Source: JBOGVA01 sp050692195 (GTDB lineage: Bacteria; Actinomycetota; UBA4738). From it: a stretch of 33,119 nt of DNA. The notes beneath the pieces are model-generated. The model was not told where the DNA came from. It searched no databases and worked only from the letters and a program-made list of their open reading frames with translations. Below, in pieces: positions 15,189-23,573 of the stretch. The position numbers were made by a program, and so were the translations under genes. The stretch is taken from NCBI GenBank assembly GCA_050692195.1, contig JBOGVA010000009.1, forward strand, positions 1 to 33,119, in the 5' to 3' direction. The first letter of the stretch is position 1. Each line of letters begins with the position of its first letter.

Positions 15189-15642
15189 GGGTCCTCCCTT
15201 CGATCGCTTGGGCCAAGCCTACCCACGACGCTCCCGTCATATTCGACCCCTCCTCGCGCTCATCGCCATGAGCGTCGTTGCATGCCTCGGCTGGGTGTGG
15301 CGCCGTCCATTCAGGGTCGTGGTTCAGGGAGCGAGCATGGAGCCAACGCTTCGAGCGGGCGACTTCCTCCTCGCCGTACGGGCGCGGCGGATCCTGCGAG
15401 GCTCGCTGGTCGTGGTGGAGCACCCTGGGCGGCCGGGGCACGAGATGGTGAAACGCGTGGAAGGCGTGCCCGGTGACTTGGTCCAGGGAGAGTTGCTGGG
15501 GGAGGGCCGGTACTGGCTGATGGGGGACGACCCGTCGGGGAGCACCGACAGCCGGAGCTTCGGGGCCGTGCCGGAGCGACTGGTCAAGGGTGTGGTCCTG
15601 GCCCGCTACTGGCCGCCCTCGGCCGTCACGCGGTTCGCCTGA
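15187..15642 (+). CDS. sodX: SodX-type nickel superoxide dismutase maturation protease (S26 peptidase)
   Basis: A membrane-anchored serine peptidase of the signal-peptidase (S26) family that should remove the SodN leader. GASMEPTLRAGD carries the catalytic serine, and HEMVKRVEGVPGD the lysine of the Ser-Lys dyad. The end has MGDDPSGSTDSRSFG and a final strand typical of S26 enzymes. Here I list the ATG at 15187 (151 residues) because it keeps a basic stretch and a full membrane helix (about 28-47: LLALIAMSVVACLGWVW). However, this start overlaps the sodN start on the other strand, leaving no room for separate promoters. TTG 15208 or ATG 15268 are alternatives; the last would cut the helix short. 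The 3' end overlaps the convergent MFS gene by 37 bases. Confidence 0.88.
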   Translation: MGPPFDRLGQAYPRRSRHIRPLLALIAMSVVACLGWVWRRPFRVVVQGASMEPTLRAGDFLLAVRARRILRGSLVVVEHPGRPGHEMVKRVEGVPGDLVQGELLGEGRYWLMGDDPSGSTDSRSFGAVPERLVKGVVLARYWPPSAVTRFA

Positions 15643-17090
15643 CGATGCTCCCGCTCCAAGCGCCACCTTCCCTCACCCTCGGGCCCCACCACCTGAAGAA
15701 CGGTGCCGTCCTGGACTCGGAGGTCGAATCGCCGCAGCCGGATACCCGATCGGTCCTCGTGCCATGACCGAAGGACCTCGACCGGCTCTTCCTCCCCGCC
15801 GATGACGACCGCCCGAGGCACTTCCTCGGCCTTGGCGCCGGCGTAGAAGCGAAGCCTGACCCACCGAGGGCGGCGGACCCACCAGGGGAGGACCGGTGCC
15901 CAGGCCAGGTAGACGAGCCCGGTCACCGCCAGCAGCCAGCCGGTGGACATGCGAGGGATGAGCGGGACCGCCGCCAGGGCGGCCCACACCCGGGCGGTGG
16001 AGTAGGTGAGGTCGTAGAGGGCGAACACCCGGCCACGGTAGCGGTCGGGGATGGACTGTTGCACGATGGTGTCGACGGGGATCTTCCGCCAGGCGAACGT
16101 CAAGCCGAGCGTGAACGAGGCTAGGAGGATCGTCGGTCCAGCCAGCGCAGGGGCCACCGCCAGGCAGACCACACCTGCCAGGGCGAAGGCCATGGCCGCG
16201 ATCCGAGGCTTGGCCATCCGCGGCTCGAACCAGCCCACGGTGAGCGTTCCCATCAGGACGCCTGCTCCCCCCGCAGCCAGGAGGTTTCCGTAGGAGCCCA
16301 CACCCTGCCGGAACTGATCCTTGAACACGACCACCGAGACCACCGTCACGAACCCCACCAGGAACTGGTCGAGGGAGACCGACACGATCGAGCCCAGGGC
16401 CGCAGGCGTAGCGCGTAGCCTGCCCAGGCCCGCCCGCAGGTCGCGGGCCACCCGGCCGAGCTCGGTGCGCACGGGCCCCGCCGGTCGGACGGCTCGGAGA
16501 GGAGCGGCGATCCGCGACGCGAGCAACGCCGCCAGGGGCCAGCAGCCGGCCGAGACGCCGAGGAGGCCACCGAGTCCGATTCCTTCGGCAAGCTTGGTGC
16601 CGCTCACCACACCGACGAAGGTCAGCACCGTGCCGCCGACCGTGGCCATGGAGTTGCCCACCAGGAGGTCCGCCGGTGGGACCAGGACGGGCATCACCGC
16701 TCCGGCCGTGGTCAGGTAGAAGCGATTGATCGACAACACCACGAGGGCCAGGGCGAAGACCGACGCGTCTCCCCCCGCCGTCGCCAGCAGCGCCACCGCG
16801 GCCACAGCTCGAGCGAGCGGCGCCGCGCAGAGGATGAGGCGGCGGGACCAGCGGTCGATGAATACTCCGGCGAACGGTCCTATCAGCGAGAACGGAAGGA
16901 CCAGGATGGCGAAGGCCTTGGCCACGCCCACCGCCGTGCTCTGCTCTTCGGGGTTGAGGAACACGAGCCGGGCAATGAGGAACGCCTGGAAGAAGCCGTC
17001 CCCGAGCTGGCTGGTCAGGCGAGAGGCGAGGAGGAACCGGAAGTCACGCGAGCGAAGCGCTTCCCGGGCCCGGCCGAGGCTGCCGGTCAT
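15606..17090 (-). CDS. MFS transporter with soluble C-terminal domain
   Basis: A 494-residue major facilitator protein. About 12 hydrophobic helices cover residues 20-400, with the GVFIDRWSRRL loop-2 motif typical of MFS drug or metabolite exporters. After a basic RRPRWVRLRFY junction comes a soluble tail of roughly 85 residues (EEEPVEVLRSWHEDRSGIRLRRF, then DGTVLQVVGPEGEGRWRLERE). Its Trp/Arg pattern is reminiscent of the small DUF6504 domain; that resemblance is low confidence. The substrate is unknown. It lies 21 bases after ino1 on the same strand and so probably ends a PadR-ino1-MFS transcript, which makes an inositol-related role possible but unproven. It starts at ATG 17090. Confidence 0.85.
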   Translation of the reverse strand: MTGSLGRAREALRSRDFRFLLASRLTSQLGDGFFQAFLIARLVFLNPEEQSTAVGVAKAFAILVLPFSLIGPFAGVFIDRWSRRLILCAAPLARAVAAVALLATAGGDASVFALALVVLSINRFYLTTAGAVMPVLVPPADLLVGNSMATVGGTVLTFVGVVSGTKLAEGIGLGGLLGVSAGCWPLAALLASRIAAPLRAVRPAGPVRTELGRVARDLRAGLGRLRATPAALGSIVSVSLDQFLVGFVTVVSVVVFKDQFRQGVGSYGNLLAAGGAGVLMGTLTVGWFEPRMAKPRIAAMAFALAGVVCLAVAPALAGPTILLASFTLGLTFAWRKIPVDTIVQQSIPDRYRGRVFALYDLTYSTARVWAALAAVPLIPRMSTGWLLAVTGLVYLAWAPVLPWWVRRPRWVRLRFYAGAKAEEVPRAVVIGGEEEPVEVLRSWHEDRSGIRLRRFDLRVQDGTVLQVVGPEGEGRWRLEREHRQANRVTAEGGQ

Positions 17091-17111
17091 GCCGGGGCTT
17101 CGGCCCGGCGG

Positions 17112-18254
17112 CTAGGAGGTGGTGGCCTGTGCGTCGAAGAACGCCGACCAGTCCGCCTGCTTGGAGTCCCCCCCGTTCAGGATGCCCATGATGAACTGCT
17201 CGACCATGTCCCGCGCCGCGTCGTCGGAGAACTGCACCGGGGGGGACTTCATGAAGTAGGCGCTGGGCCCGATGAGGGGACCGGACACCCCGCGATCCAT
17301 CGCCAGCCGCACGCATCTGACCGCGTCGATCACGATTCCGGCCGAGTTGGGTGAGTCCCAGACCTCCAGCTTGAGCTCGACCGTCATCGGCACGTTCCCG
17401 AACTCGGTCCCCTCGAGCCTGATGTGCGCCCACTTACGGTCCTCGAGCCAGGGAACGTAGTCCGACGGTCCGATGTGGATGTCGTCCTTGTCGATGCCCT
17501 GGCGGAGCTGGCTGGTGACGGCCTGGGTCTTCGAGATCTTCTTGGAAGACAGCCGTTCCCGTTCAAGCATGTTCATGAAGTCCATATTGCCGCCGAAGTT
17601 GAGCTGCGAGGTCCGCTCGAGCTTCACGCCACGGTCCTCGAACAGCTTCGCCAGTACCCGGTGGACGATGGTGGCCCCGACCTGGCTCTTGATGTCGTCC
17701 CCCACGATCGGCAGGCCCGCGTCGGCGAACTTGCGGGCCCACCGCCGGTCCGAGGCGATGAACACGGGGATGCAGTTCACGAAACCGGCACCCGCGTCCA
17801 GGGCCGCCTGCGCGTAGTGCTTGGCTGCGGCCTCGCTGCCGACGGGCAGATAGTTCACCACGACCTGTGCTCCGGCCTCCCTCAGGGCGGACGCCACGTC
17901 GACCGGCTCGTCGGTCGACTCCACGATCTCTCGTCGATAGAACTGGCCTAGCCCGTCGAGGGTCGGACCGCGCAGGACGTCCACTCCCAGCGGGGGGACG
18001 TCGGCGAAGCGGATCGTGTTGTTCGGATGGGTGAAGATGGCCTCGGCCACGTCCCTGCCGACCTTCTTCCCGTCCACGTCGAACGCCGCGACGACCTGCA
18101 CGTCGGAGACGTGGTATGGGCCCAGCTTCACGTGCATGAGTCCGGGCACCGGGTCACCGGGTTGGGTCTGCTTGTAGAACTCCAGGCCCTGGACCAGCGC
18201 GGAGGCGCAGTTGCCCACGCCGACGATGGCGAGCTTGATCGGTTCCCTGGTCAT
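17112..18254 (-). CDS. ino1: myo-inositol-1-phosphate synthase
   Basis: Converts glucose 6-phosphate to 1L-myo-inositol 1-phosphate with NAD, the first step toward phosphatidylinositol, inositol lipids and mycothiol in actinobacteria. The 380-residue sequence opens with the Rossmann loop VGVGNCASALVQG (11-23). It continues with NYLPVGSEAAAKHYAQAAL, the conserved GDDIKSQVGATIVHR, LNFGGNMDFMNM, and KLEVWDSPNSAGIVIDA near the end. This is the compact actinobacterial/archaeal form. The ATG at 18254 overlaps the PadR stop codon as ATGA, so translation of the two is probably coupled. The PadR-ino1 pair is conserved in Mycobacterium (Rv0047c-Rv0046c, from memory), and the operator-like repeats upstream of PadR probably control both. 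Confidence 0.96.
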   Translation of the reverse strand: MTREPIKLAIVGVGNCASALVQGLEFYKQTQPGDPVPGLMHVKLGPYHVSDVQVVAAFDVDGKKVGRDVAEAIFTHPNNTIRFADVPPLGVDVLRGPTLDGLGQFYRREIVESTDEPVDVASALREAGAQVVVNYLPVGSEAAAKHYAQAALDAGAGFVNCIPVFIASDRRWARKFADAGLPIVGDDIKSQVGATIVHRVLAKLFEDRGVKLERTSQLNFGGNMDFMNMLERERLSSKKISKTQAVTSQLRQGIDKDDIHIGPSDYVPWLEDRKWAHIRLEGTEFGNVPMTVELKLEVWDSPNSAGIVIDAVRCVRLAMDRGVSGPLIGPSAYFMKSPPVQFSDDAARDMVEQFIMGILNGGDSKQADWSAFFDAQATTS

Positions 18255-18841
18255 CTCTGAACTCCCTGTCGGAGGCGGGCAGGACGCCTCGCCCGAGGGC
18301 TTCGAGAGCCGGCCGGGCGCGTGGGCAGCTGATGCTGCTCAGCCTGGATGAGGTCATCCAGCCACCGGATGTCCGTCTCGGTGGCGGCGAGCTGATGGTT
18401 CATGAGCGACAGCGTCCAGCTGTCGATGGTCTCCTTGTAGCTCTGGCATCGCTCCCTGATCTCCGACCAGCGGCCCTCCAGCAGGGCCCGGCGGCGCTCC
18501 AGGACCTTGATCCGGGTCTCGGGCTTCAGGTATTGGAAGAAGGCGAACCGCACGGAGAACCCGCTGTCGTCGGTGGCCTCGTGCCCGGCCCGCTCGAGCA
18601 GGTCGGCGAAGAGCTCCTCACCCTGGGAGGTGATCCTGTACACGTTCTTCCTCCGCCCGACCTGCTCGCGGGGGAAGATCATCTCGATGGCGCCCTCGCG
18701 CTGGAGGCGCTTCAGGGCGGGGTAGAGCGACCCGTACGAGACCTGCCAGAAGCTGCCGAGCGTGTCCGCCAGGCGCTTCTTGAGCTGGTAGCCGTGCATG
18801 GCCCGCTCCTTCAGGAGCCCCAGGATGGCCAGTTCCAGCAT
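18251..18841 (-). CDS. PadR-family transcriptional regulator
   Basis: A 196-residue regulator with an N-terminal PadR winged helix: LAILGLLKERAMHGYQLKKRL (about 4-24), then SYGSLYPALKRLQREGAIE (about 35-53) and the wing with GRRKNVYRIT (about 62-71). The C-terminal half is a long helical dimerisation domain, ending in a basic Arg/Pro-rich tail. PadR proteins usually repress and often autoregulate. The three phased CGATATAT palindromes 26-61 bases before its ATG are the obvious candidate operator. The gene starts at ATG 18841 and is coupled to ino1 by an ATGA overlap, so it may control inositol synthesis. The effector is unknown. Confidence 0.92.
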   Translation of the reverse strand: MLELAILGLLKERAMHGYQLKKRLADTLGSFWQVSYGSLYPALKRLQREGAIEMIFPREQVGRRKNVYRITSQGEELFADLLERAGHEATDDSGFSVRFAFFQYLKPETRIKVLERRRALLEGRWSEIRERCQSYKETIDSWTLSLMNHQLAATETDIRWLDDLIQAEQHQLPTRPAGSRSPRARRPARLRQGVQR

Positions 18842-18866
18842 CCGCCTTCTGTCCCTTCTATCGGTT

Positions 18867-18902
18867 CGATATATTCAGACGATATATCGAGACGATATAT
18901 CG
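18867..18902. promoter_or_regulatory. three 13-bp-phased palindromes, probable PadR operator/promoter
   Basis: CGATATATTC (18867-18876), CGATATATCG (18880-18889) and CGATATATCG (18893-18902) start exactly 13 bases apart, separated by AGA and AGA. The last two are perfect 10-bp palindromes and the first has one arm altered. The stretch is strikingly AT-rich in a GC-rich genome. It lies 26-61 bases before the PadR ATG, where the promoter should be, and just downstream of the preceding MFS gene stop. The AT core also supplies -10-like hexamers. Confidence 0.7.
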
Positions 18903-18941
18903 GAAGGTGCCCGCCGTCAACTTGCCGGGGCTTCGGTGGGC

Positions 18942-20204
18942 TCAGGTCTGGACGGTGGTGGGCTTCGGCTGGGGCTTCGGCTGGGCTTCCGGGATACGGA
19001 TCGGTTCCTCCGCCGTCCGGCGGCGCCCGGTTCCCAAGACCATGACCGCCGCCACGAGGCCGAGGACGCCGCACAGCAGCCAGAACCAGGTTGGGTTGTA
19101 GGCCAGGAGCAGGGTGCCGAGGGCGGGGCCGGTCACGGACCCGGTCCCCCAGAACAGGCCGTACAGCCCCTGGTAGCGCCCGCGCAGGTGCTGGGGGGCG
19201 ATGTCGGCGACGTAGGCGTAGCCGACCGGAGCGGCCACCATCTCCCCGAACGACCAGATGGCCACGGTGAGCGCCAGGATCGGCATCGTGTGAGCGACGG
19301 AGGTCAGCCCGAAGCCGAGGCCCACCAGGAGGAATCCGCCTGCGATCATCCGTTTCGCCGGCTTCCGCATGGTGATCGAGGAGATCGGCAGCTCCAGCAA
19401 GACGACCAAGAGCCCGTTCAGAGCTAGGAGGAGTCCGAAGTCGGCCTCGGTGAGCCCGCTCAGTTCCACGACGTGAAGTGGCAGCGCCGCCGCCTGACCC
19501 TGGAAGTAGACGAAGGAGATCAGGGCCGAGGCGAGCAGGAAGACCAGGAAGCCCCGGTCGCCCAGGATGCTCCGGTACCCTCCTTGCTCCGCTTCCTCCT
19601 CGGGCCGGGTCCGCCGGCCTTCGGGGAGTGCGATCAGCGTGATGAGGGCGAACGCCGCGGAGGTGACCGCGTCGAGGAGGAACACCCAGAAGAAGGACCG
19701 GCTGGCCAGGAACCCGGCCGTGGCGCCTCCTGCCGCCACCGCCAGGTTGCCGGAGAAGCGGACCAGGGCGAATGCGGTGATCCGCTGCCCCTCGGGGACC
19801 AGGTCGGACATCAGCGCCCGACTGGCCGGCCTCCAGGACTCGGTCGCCACCCCGGCCAGGAACGCCACCGCCAGGATCAGCGCGTAACCGCTGACGAAGT
19901 ACAGCGAGAAGGTGGTCACGGCGCTGGCGAACATGGCGGCCGCCATCGTGTTGCGCCGGCCGAACCGGTCGGCCAGGTGGCCGGCCATGGGGCCGGCGAG
20001 CATCTCCCCCAGCCCGTAGACGGCCACCGCGGCGCCAGCCTGGGCGAAGCTGTAGCCCCTTCGGGTCAGATACAGGATGAGGAAGATGATGGCGAACGAC
20101 CCGAACCAGGTGAGGAAGTTGCCGACGACCAGGAACCAGGCGGGACGGGGCAGCTCCCGGATGTTGCGGCGCATCGTTCGGCGCTCGGTCGACTGCTCGC
20201 TCAC
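18942..20204 (-). CDS. MFS transporter (drug/sugar efflux type)
   Basis: A 420-residue major facilitator protein with 12 predicted helices. HLADRFGRRNTM (about 75-86) is the loop-2 MFS signature, and ESWRPASRALMSDL in helix 4-5 resembles the MdtH/YfcJ-like multidrug branch. The C-terminal tail is short, with alternating Lys-Pro residues. The GTG at 20204 has a G-rich AGGGGGGCGC ribosome-binding site. It lies upstream of PadR-ino1 on the same strand, but the AT-rich operator between them suggests separate transcription. The substrate cannot be inferred. Confidence 0.9.
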   Translation of the reverse strand: MSEQSTERRTMRRNIRELPRPAWFLVVGNFLTWFGSFAIIFLILYLTRRGYSFAQAGAAVAVYGLGEMLAGPMAGHLADRFGRRNTMAAAMFASAVTTFSLYFVSGYALILAVAFLAGVATESWRPASRALMSDLVPEGQRITAFALVRFSGNLAVAAGGATAGFLASRSFFWVFLLDAVTSAAFALITLIALPEGRRTRPEEEAEQGGYRSILGDRGFLVFLLASALISFVYFQGQAAALPLHVVELSGLTEADFGLLLALNGLLVVLLELPISSITMRKPAKRMIAGGFLLVGLGFGLTSVAHTMPILALTVAIWSFGEMVAAPVGYAYVADIAPQHLRGRYQGLYGLFWGTGSVTGPALGTLLLAYNPTWFWLLCGVLGLVAAVMVLGTGRRRTAEEPIRIPEAQPKPQPKPTTVQT

Positions 20205-20275
20205 GCGCCCCCCTACGGACCTGCGGCCAGCGTACGCTTCCGCATCGGCGAACTGAATACCGGATACTGGGGGAG

Positions 20276-20306
20276 TTGCGACCCTGGATCAGGGGACTCG
20301 TAAACT
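20276..20306 (+). promoter_or_regulatory. candidate promoter of the phosphodiesterase gene
   Basis: TTGCGA (20276-20281) and TAAACT (20301-20306) with a 19-base spacer, in the divergent gap between the MFS gene and the phosphodiesterase. The -10 is flanked by the inverted repeat GGGGAC (20292-20297) / GTCCCC (20312-20317), which could act as an operator. A second repeat, GGATC (20321-20325) / GATCC (20346-20350), encloses a GAGCG-rich stretch right before the GTG at 20351. Confidence 0.4.
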
Positions 20307-20350
20307 TTGGGGTCCCCCGCGGATCGCAGCGAGCGGAGCGAGCGAGATCC

Positions 20351-21952
20351 GTGGGGTTGAGTACCGTGCCTCGACTTCTGCTGATCGGTTGGGACGGCGC
20401 GGACTGGCGCATCCTCGATCCCCTGCTCGAGCGGGGGGCCCTCCCTCATCTCTCCGCCCTCATCGAACGGGGAGGCCGGTCGGTTCTAAGGTCCACGCTG
20501 CCGACCCATTCTTGGTCGGCTTGGCCTTCGTTCCTCACCGGAGTCGACCCGGCGGATCACGGCGTCTACGACATCCTGGAGTCTCGGCGGGACGGCGGAA
20601 AGCCCTACCCCGTCTCGTTCCGGTCGATCAAGACACGGACGTTCCTTGCCGACCTCAACCGCGCGAGAGTCGAAACGGTCATGGTGAACGTGCCGCTCAC
20701 GTTCCCTCCTCCCCAGATCAGGGGGAAGCTGATCGCGGGAGGCGTGCTCCCGAAGCGAAGGCCGTTCACCCACCCAGAGAGCCTTGCCCAGGAGCTGGAG
20801 GCTGCCGGGGCCCCCTGGCCGATCAACGGGACTTCCTGGGTGACGTTCCGGAACCGGCCCGAGGCGCTGCTGGAGGAGGCCAGGGAGTTCATCCTGGCCC
20901 GACAGAGAGGTGCCGAGCATCTCCTCGACACCACCGACTGGGCGGTCGCCTGCGTGGTGTTCGTGGAGACGGACCGCATCCAGCATTGCCTGTCGCAGTA
21001 CATCTCCAGCGATCACCCCCGCTACGGCGAGTTACGCCGGACCGCGCTGGCCGAGAAGATCGGCGACGTCTATCGCCTGCTGGACGAGGGCCTTGGCCGG
21101 TTGGTGGAGCGGACAGGAGAGCAAGACTTGGTCCTGTTCATGAGCGACCATGGGATGCATTCGTGCACTCGCGCCGTGAACATGGACAGGCTGCTGGCGC
21201 ATCTGGGATTCCTCGAGTTCTCGGCCTCCAGTGCGATCTTCGGGCCCATGCAGTGGGGACCGGTGCGAGTGCTGGCTCGGAAGGTCTACGACGCCCTCGG
21301 CCTCCACGGCAAGGTGCCGCTCCCCCATTCGGTCGACTGGTCCAAGACCAGGGCTTACACGAGCGTCCGGTCGACCGGGGAGGGCATCTCGGTCAACCTG
21401 GCCGGGCGTGAGCCGAATGGGATCGTGGATCCCGGGGAGTTCGATCGGGTCCGTGATGAGGTGGCCGAGAGGGTCGGCTCGTTCGTGGATCCCGGATCGG
21501 GGGAGCGTCCGGTGGCGCGGGTGTGGAGGCGGGAGGAGCTCTTCAAGGGGGCCTACGCGGACCGGGCCCCCGACCTCCTCCTGGAGCCAGCCTCTCTGTA
21601 CAGCCTGACCCACTCTCGCACGATGGTGGAGCCCGCCGACTGGATCTCCGGGGATCACCGGATGGACGGCGTCCTCGCGGCTGCCGGGCCGACCGTGGAC
21701 CGGTCGCTGTTCCGGGCACGCCCCTTCCACCTGGTGGATCTGGCCCCGACGATCCTGGCCGCGGTGGGTGCCCCCGCCTCGGTGCAGCACGTCGGCACGA
21801 TCCTCTCCGCGCTGGTCGGTCGGGCCCCGACCGAGGAGGCGGTGGGCGCCGGCATCCCGGAAGGGTCCGACGTAGAAGGCGGGCCAGGGCTGAACGAGAC
21901 GGAGGCGGACGAAGTCGAGGAGCACCTTCGGGGACTCGGATACCTCGAGTGA
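20351..21952 (+). CDS. alkaline-phosphatase-superfamily phosphodiesterase
   Basis: A 533-residue metal-dependent phosphodiesterase or nucleotide-pyrophosphatase-type enzyme, cytoplasmic as far as can be seen (no signal peptide or membrane helix). IGWDGADW (D15) opens the metal site. THSWSAWPSFLTG (about 54-66) holds the likely Ser/Thr nucleophile, followed by DPADHGVYD. MSDHGMHS supplies an Asp-His metal pair and SGDHRMDG a further histidine. The start is uncertain: GTG 20351 is used, and GTG 20366 (MPRLLLIGW) is nearly as good. It is followed after 40 bases by a flippase and then a lipoprotein, a context suggesting processing or transfer of a phospho-linked glycan or lipid headgroup. The exact substrate is unknown. 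Confidence 0.85.
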   Translation: MGLSTVPRLLLIGWDGADWRILDPLLERGALPHLSALIERGGRSVLRSTLPTHSWSAWPSFLTGVDPADHGVYDILESRRDGGKPYPVSFRSIKTRTFLADLNRARVETVMVNVPLTFPPPQIRGKLIAGGVLPKRRPFTHPESLAQELEAAGAPWPINGTSWVTFRNRPEALLEEAREFILARQRGAEHLLDTTDWAVACVVFVETDRIQHCLSQYISSDHPRYGELRRTALAEKIGDVYRLLDEGLGRLVERTGEQDLVLFMSDHGMHSCTRAVNMDRLLAHLGFLEFSASSAIFGPMQWGPVRVLARKVYDALGLHGKVPLPHSVDWSKTRAYTSVRSTGEGISVNLAGREPNGIVDPGEFDRVRDEVAERVGSFVDPGSGERPVARVWRREELFKGAYADRAPDLLLEPASLYSLTHSRTMVEPADWISGDHRMDGVLAAAGPTVDRSLFRARPFHLVDLAPTILAAVGAPASVQHVGTILSALVGRAPTEEAVGAGIPEGSDVEGGPGLNETEADEVEEHLRGLGYLE

Positions 21953-21992
21953 CCGCGGAGCACCGGGAACCGATGCTCCATCGGGACCAGGG

Positions 21993-23537
21993 GTGAGACG
22001 CCGGGCCCGGCTGGCCGAGGCGATTCGGGCTGCGCTTCCCAAGGAGAGGTTCGGGGATCACCTGACGATCCTGGCGGGCACCGGCCAGAACATCGCCGGG
22101 TTGGCCGTCTTCGTGGTCGCCACGTTTGCCATGAACATCCTCATCTCTCGCGTCTTGGGGGCGTCGGCCCTTGGGGTCATCACGCTGGCAACGCAGGTGG
22201 CCTTGGTCGTCGGTGCCGCCACACGATTCGGCATGGACATGGCGGCCGTCCGCAGGGTCGCCATCGACGTGGGAAAGGGTGAGCCCGGGCGCGCCAGGAG
22301 CGTGGTGGCCAGGGCTGCGGCCATCTCCGCGGTTGTCAGCGCTGTGGCGGCCCTGGCCCTCGTCCTCGGCTCGGGGACGCTGGCACGAGTTCTCCGCCTG
22401 GAAGGCGGGGGTTCGGCTCTGCAGGCAGCCGCCCTGGCCATCCCGTTCGTCGCATTGGCTCAGGTCTACCTGGGGGGTACCCGCGGCCTGAAGATCATGC
22501 GCCACACCCTGTACGTCTACTGGGCCGGTCAGCCGGTGGCGTGGATCGTATTGATGGTCGCGGGCTGGGTGTTGTCACGCTCGGCGGGGATGAGCGTGCT
22601 CGCGTACGGGCTGTCGTGGGCGGTCGCAACGGGAGCCGGCTGGCTCGTGTGGCAGCGGGAGACTCGTTCCTTCCCGGCGCTTCCTCCCGAGCCGGGGGAG
22701 GTCGGAGCGCTGGTCCGCTACGGCGCGCCGAGGGCACCTGCGGCGTTGTTCTCTCAGCTCCTGTTCTGGACGGACTATTTCGTGCTGTCGAGATACGTCT
22801 CCGCGAGCGAGCTCGGGGTGTACGCGGCGGCGGTGAGGGTGGCGCAGGCGTTGGTGCTCCTGCTCACGGCGCTCAACTACATGTTCAGCCCGTTCGTCGC
22901 CGATCTCCACTCGCGGGGCGAGCGAGACCGCCTGGACCGCCTCTACAAGGCGCTCACGAGGTGGACCCTGGCCGGGACGATGCCGCTGCTGCTCCTCTTC
23001 CTGATCGTGCCCGGCCCGGTGCTGCAGGTCTTCGGGCAGAACTTCGAAGGCGGAAGCACGGCCCTTCGCATCTTGCTCGTCGGCCAGATCGTGCATGTGG
23101 CCGTCGGCAGCGTCGGGTTCATCCTGATCATGGTGGGCCGGACCGGGTGGGACCTGGTCGTGTACGGCGCATCGTTCGTGCTGGACCTGGTCGTCGCGCT
23201 GGCCCTGGCTCCCCGACTGGGGGCGGAGGGCGCCGCGATCGCCCAGACGGTCACGATGGTTGTCTCGACCGCCGGTCGCCTGTACCTGGTCTGGCGGTTC
23301 GTCAACATCCAGCCCTTCCACCGTAACTACCTGCGCCTGGCGCCGCCCGCCGCAGCCGGGGCCCTGGTGATGCTGGCCGTTCACGCCGCGATGAGTGGCA
23401 CGTCCTGGGCGGCCGACCTGCTGGCCAGTGGGGCAGCCGGAACCTTGGCCTACCTTGCCGTTCTGCTCTTGCTCGGCCTCACGCCGACCGAGCGGGAGGC
23501 GCTCGTTCGTGTCGTGCGGAGGAGCCCTTCCACGTAA
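21993..23537 (+). CDS. Wzx-like polysaccharide/oligosaccharide flippase (MOP superfamily)
   Basis: A 514-residue membrane protein with 12-14 hydrophobic helices in the pattern of the polysaccharide-export/MATE fold. An N-terminal cytoplasmic stretch precedes ILISRVLGASALGVITLA, a segment typical of Wzx-type flippases, and LGVYAAAVRVAQ in the second half repeats the theme (xLGxYxxAxxxxx). Such proteins move lipid-linked oligosaccharides across the membrane. The GTG at 21993 follows the phosphodiesterase stop by 40 bases, and the lipoprotein ATG comes 36 bases after its stop, so the three likely form an operon. No glycosyltransferase is present in the window, so the cargo is unknown. Confidence 0.88.
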   Translation: MRRRARLAEAIRAALPKERFGDHLTILAGTGQNIAGLAVFVVATFAMNILISRVLGASALGVITLATQVALVVGAATRFGMDMAAVRRVAIDVGKGEPGRARSVVARAAAISAVVSAVAALALVLGSGTLARVLRLEGGGSALQAAALAIPFVALAQVYLGGTRGLKIMRHTLYVYWAGQPVAWIVLMVAGWVLSRSAGMSVLAYGLSWAVATGAGWLVWQRETRSFPALPPEPGEVGALVRYGAPRAPAALFSQLLFWTDYFVLSRYVSASELGVYAAAVRVAQALVLLLTALNYMFSPFVADLHSRGERDRLDRLYKALTRWTLAGTMPLLLLFLIVPGPVLQVFGQNFEGGSTALRILLVGQIVHVAVGSVGFILIMVGRTGWDLVVYGASFVLDLVVALALAPRLGAEGAAIAQTVTMVVSTAGRLYLVWRFVNIQPFHRNYLRLAPPAAAGALVMLAVHAAMSGTSWAADLLASGAAGTLAYLAVLLLLGLTPTEREALVRVVRRSPST

Positions 23538-23573
23538 CTTCAGCGGTCGGTGTACCCTACCGATCCAGATCAC

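Noticed and set aside
15268..15306. TTGCATGC inside sodX as a possible Nur (nickel repressor) site for sodN
   Set aside because: The matching half-site at the right spacing is missing, and the position is too far from the sodN start.
18811..20412. Minus-strand frame of 533 codons over the MFS and PadR regions
   Set aside because: Its residues are Arg/Pro/Gly-rich shadow sequence; the MFS frame 18942-20204 has clear membrane helices and the loop-2 motif.
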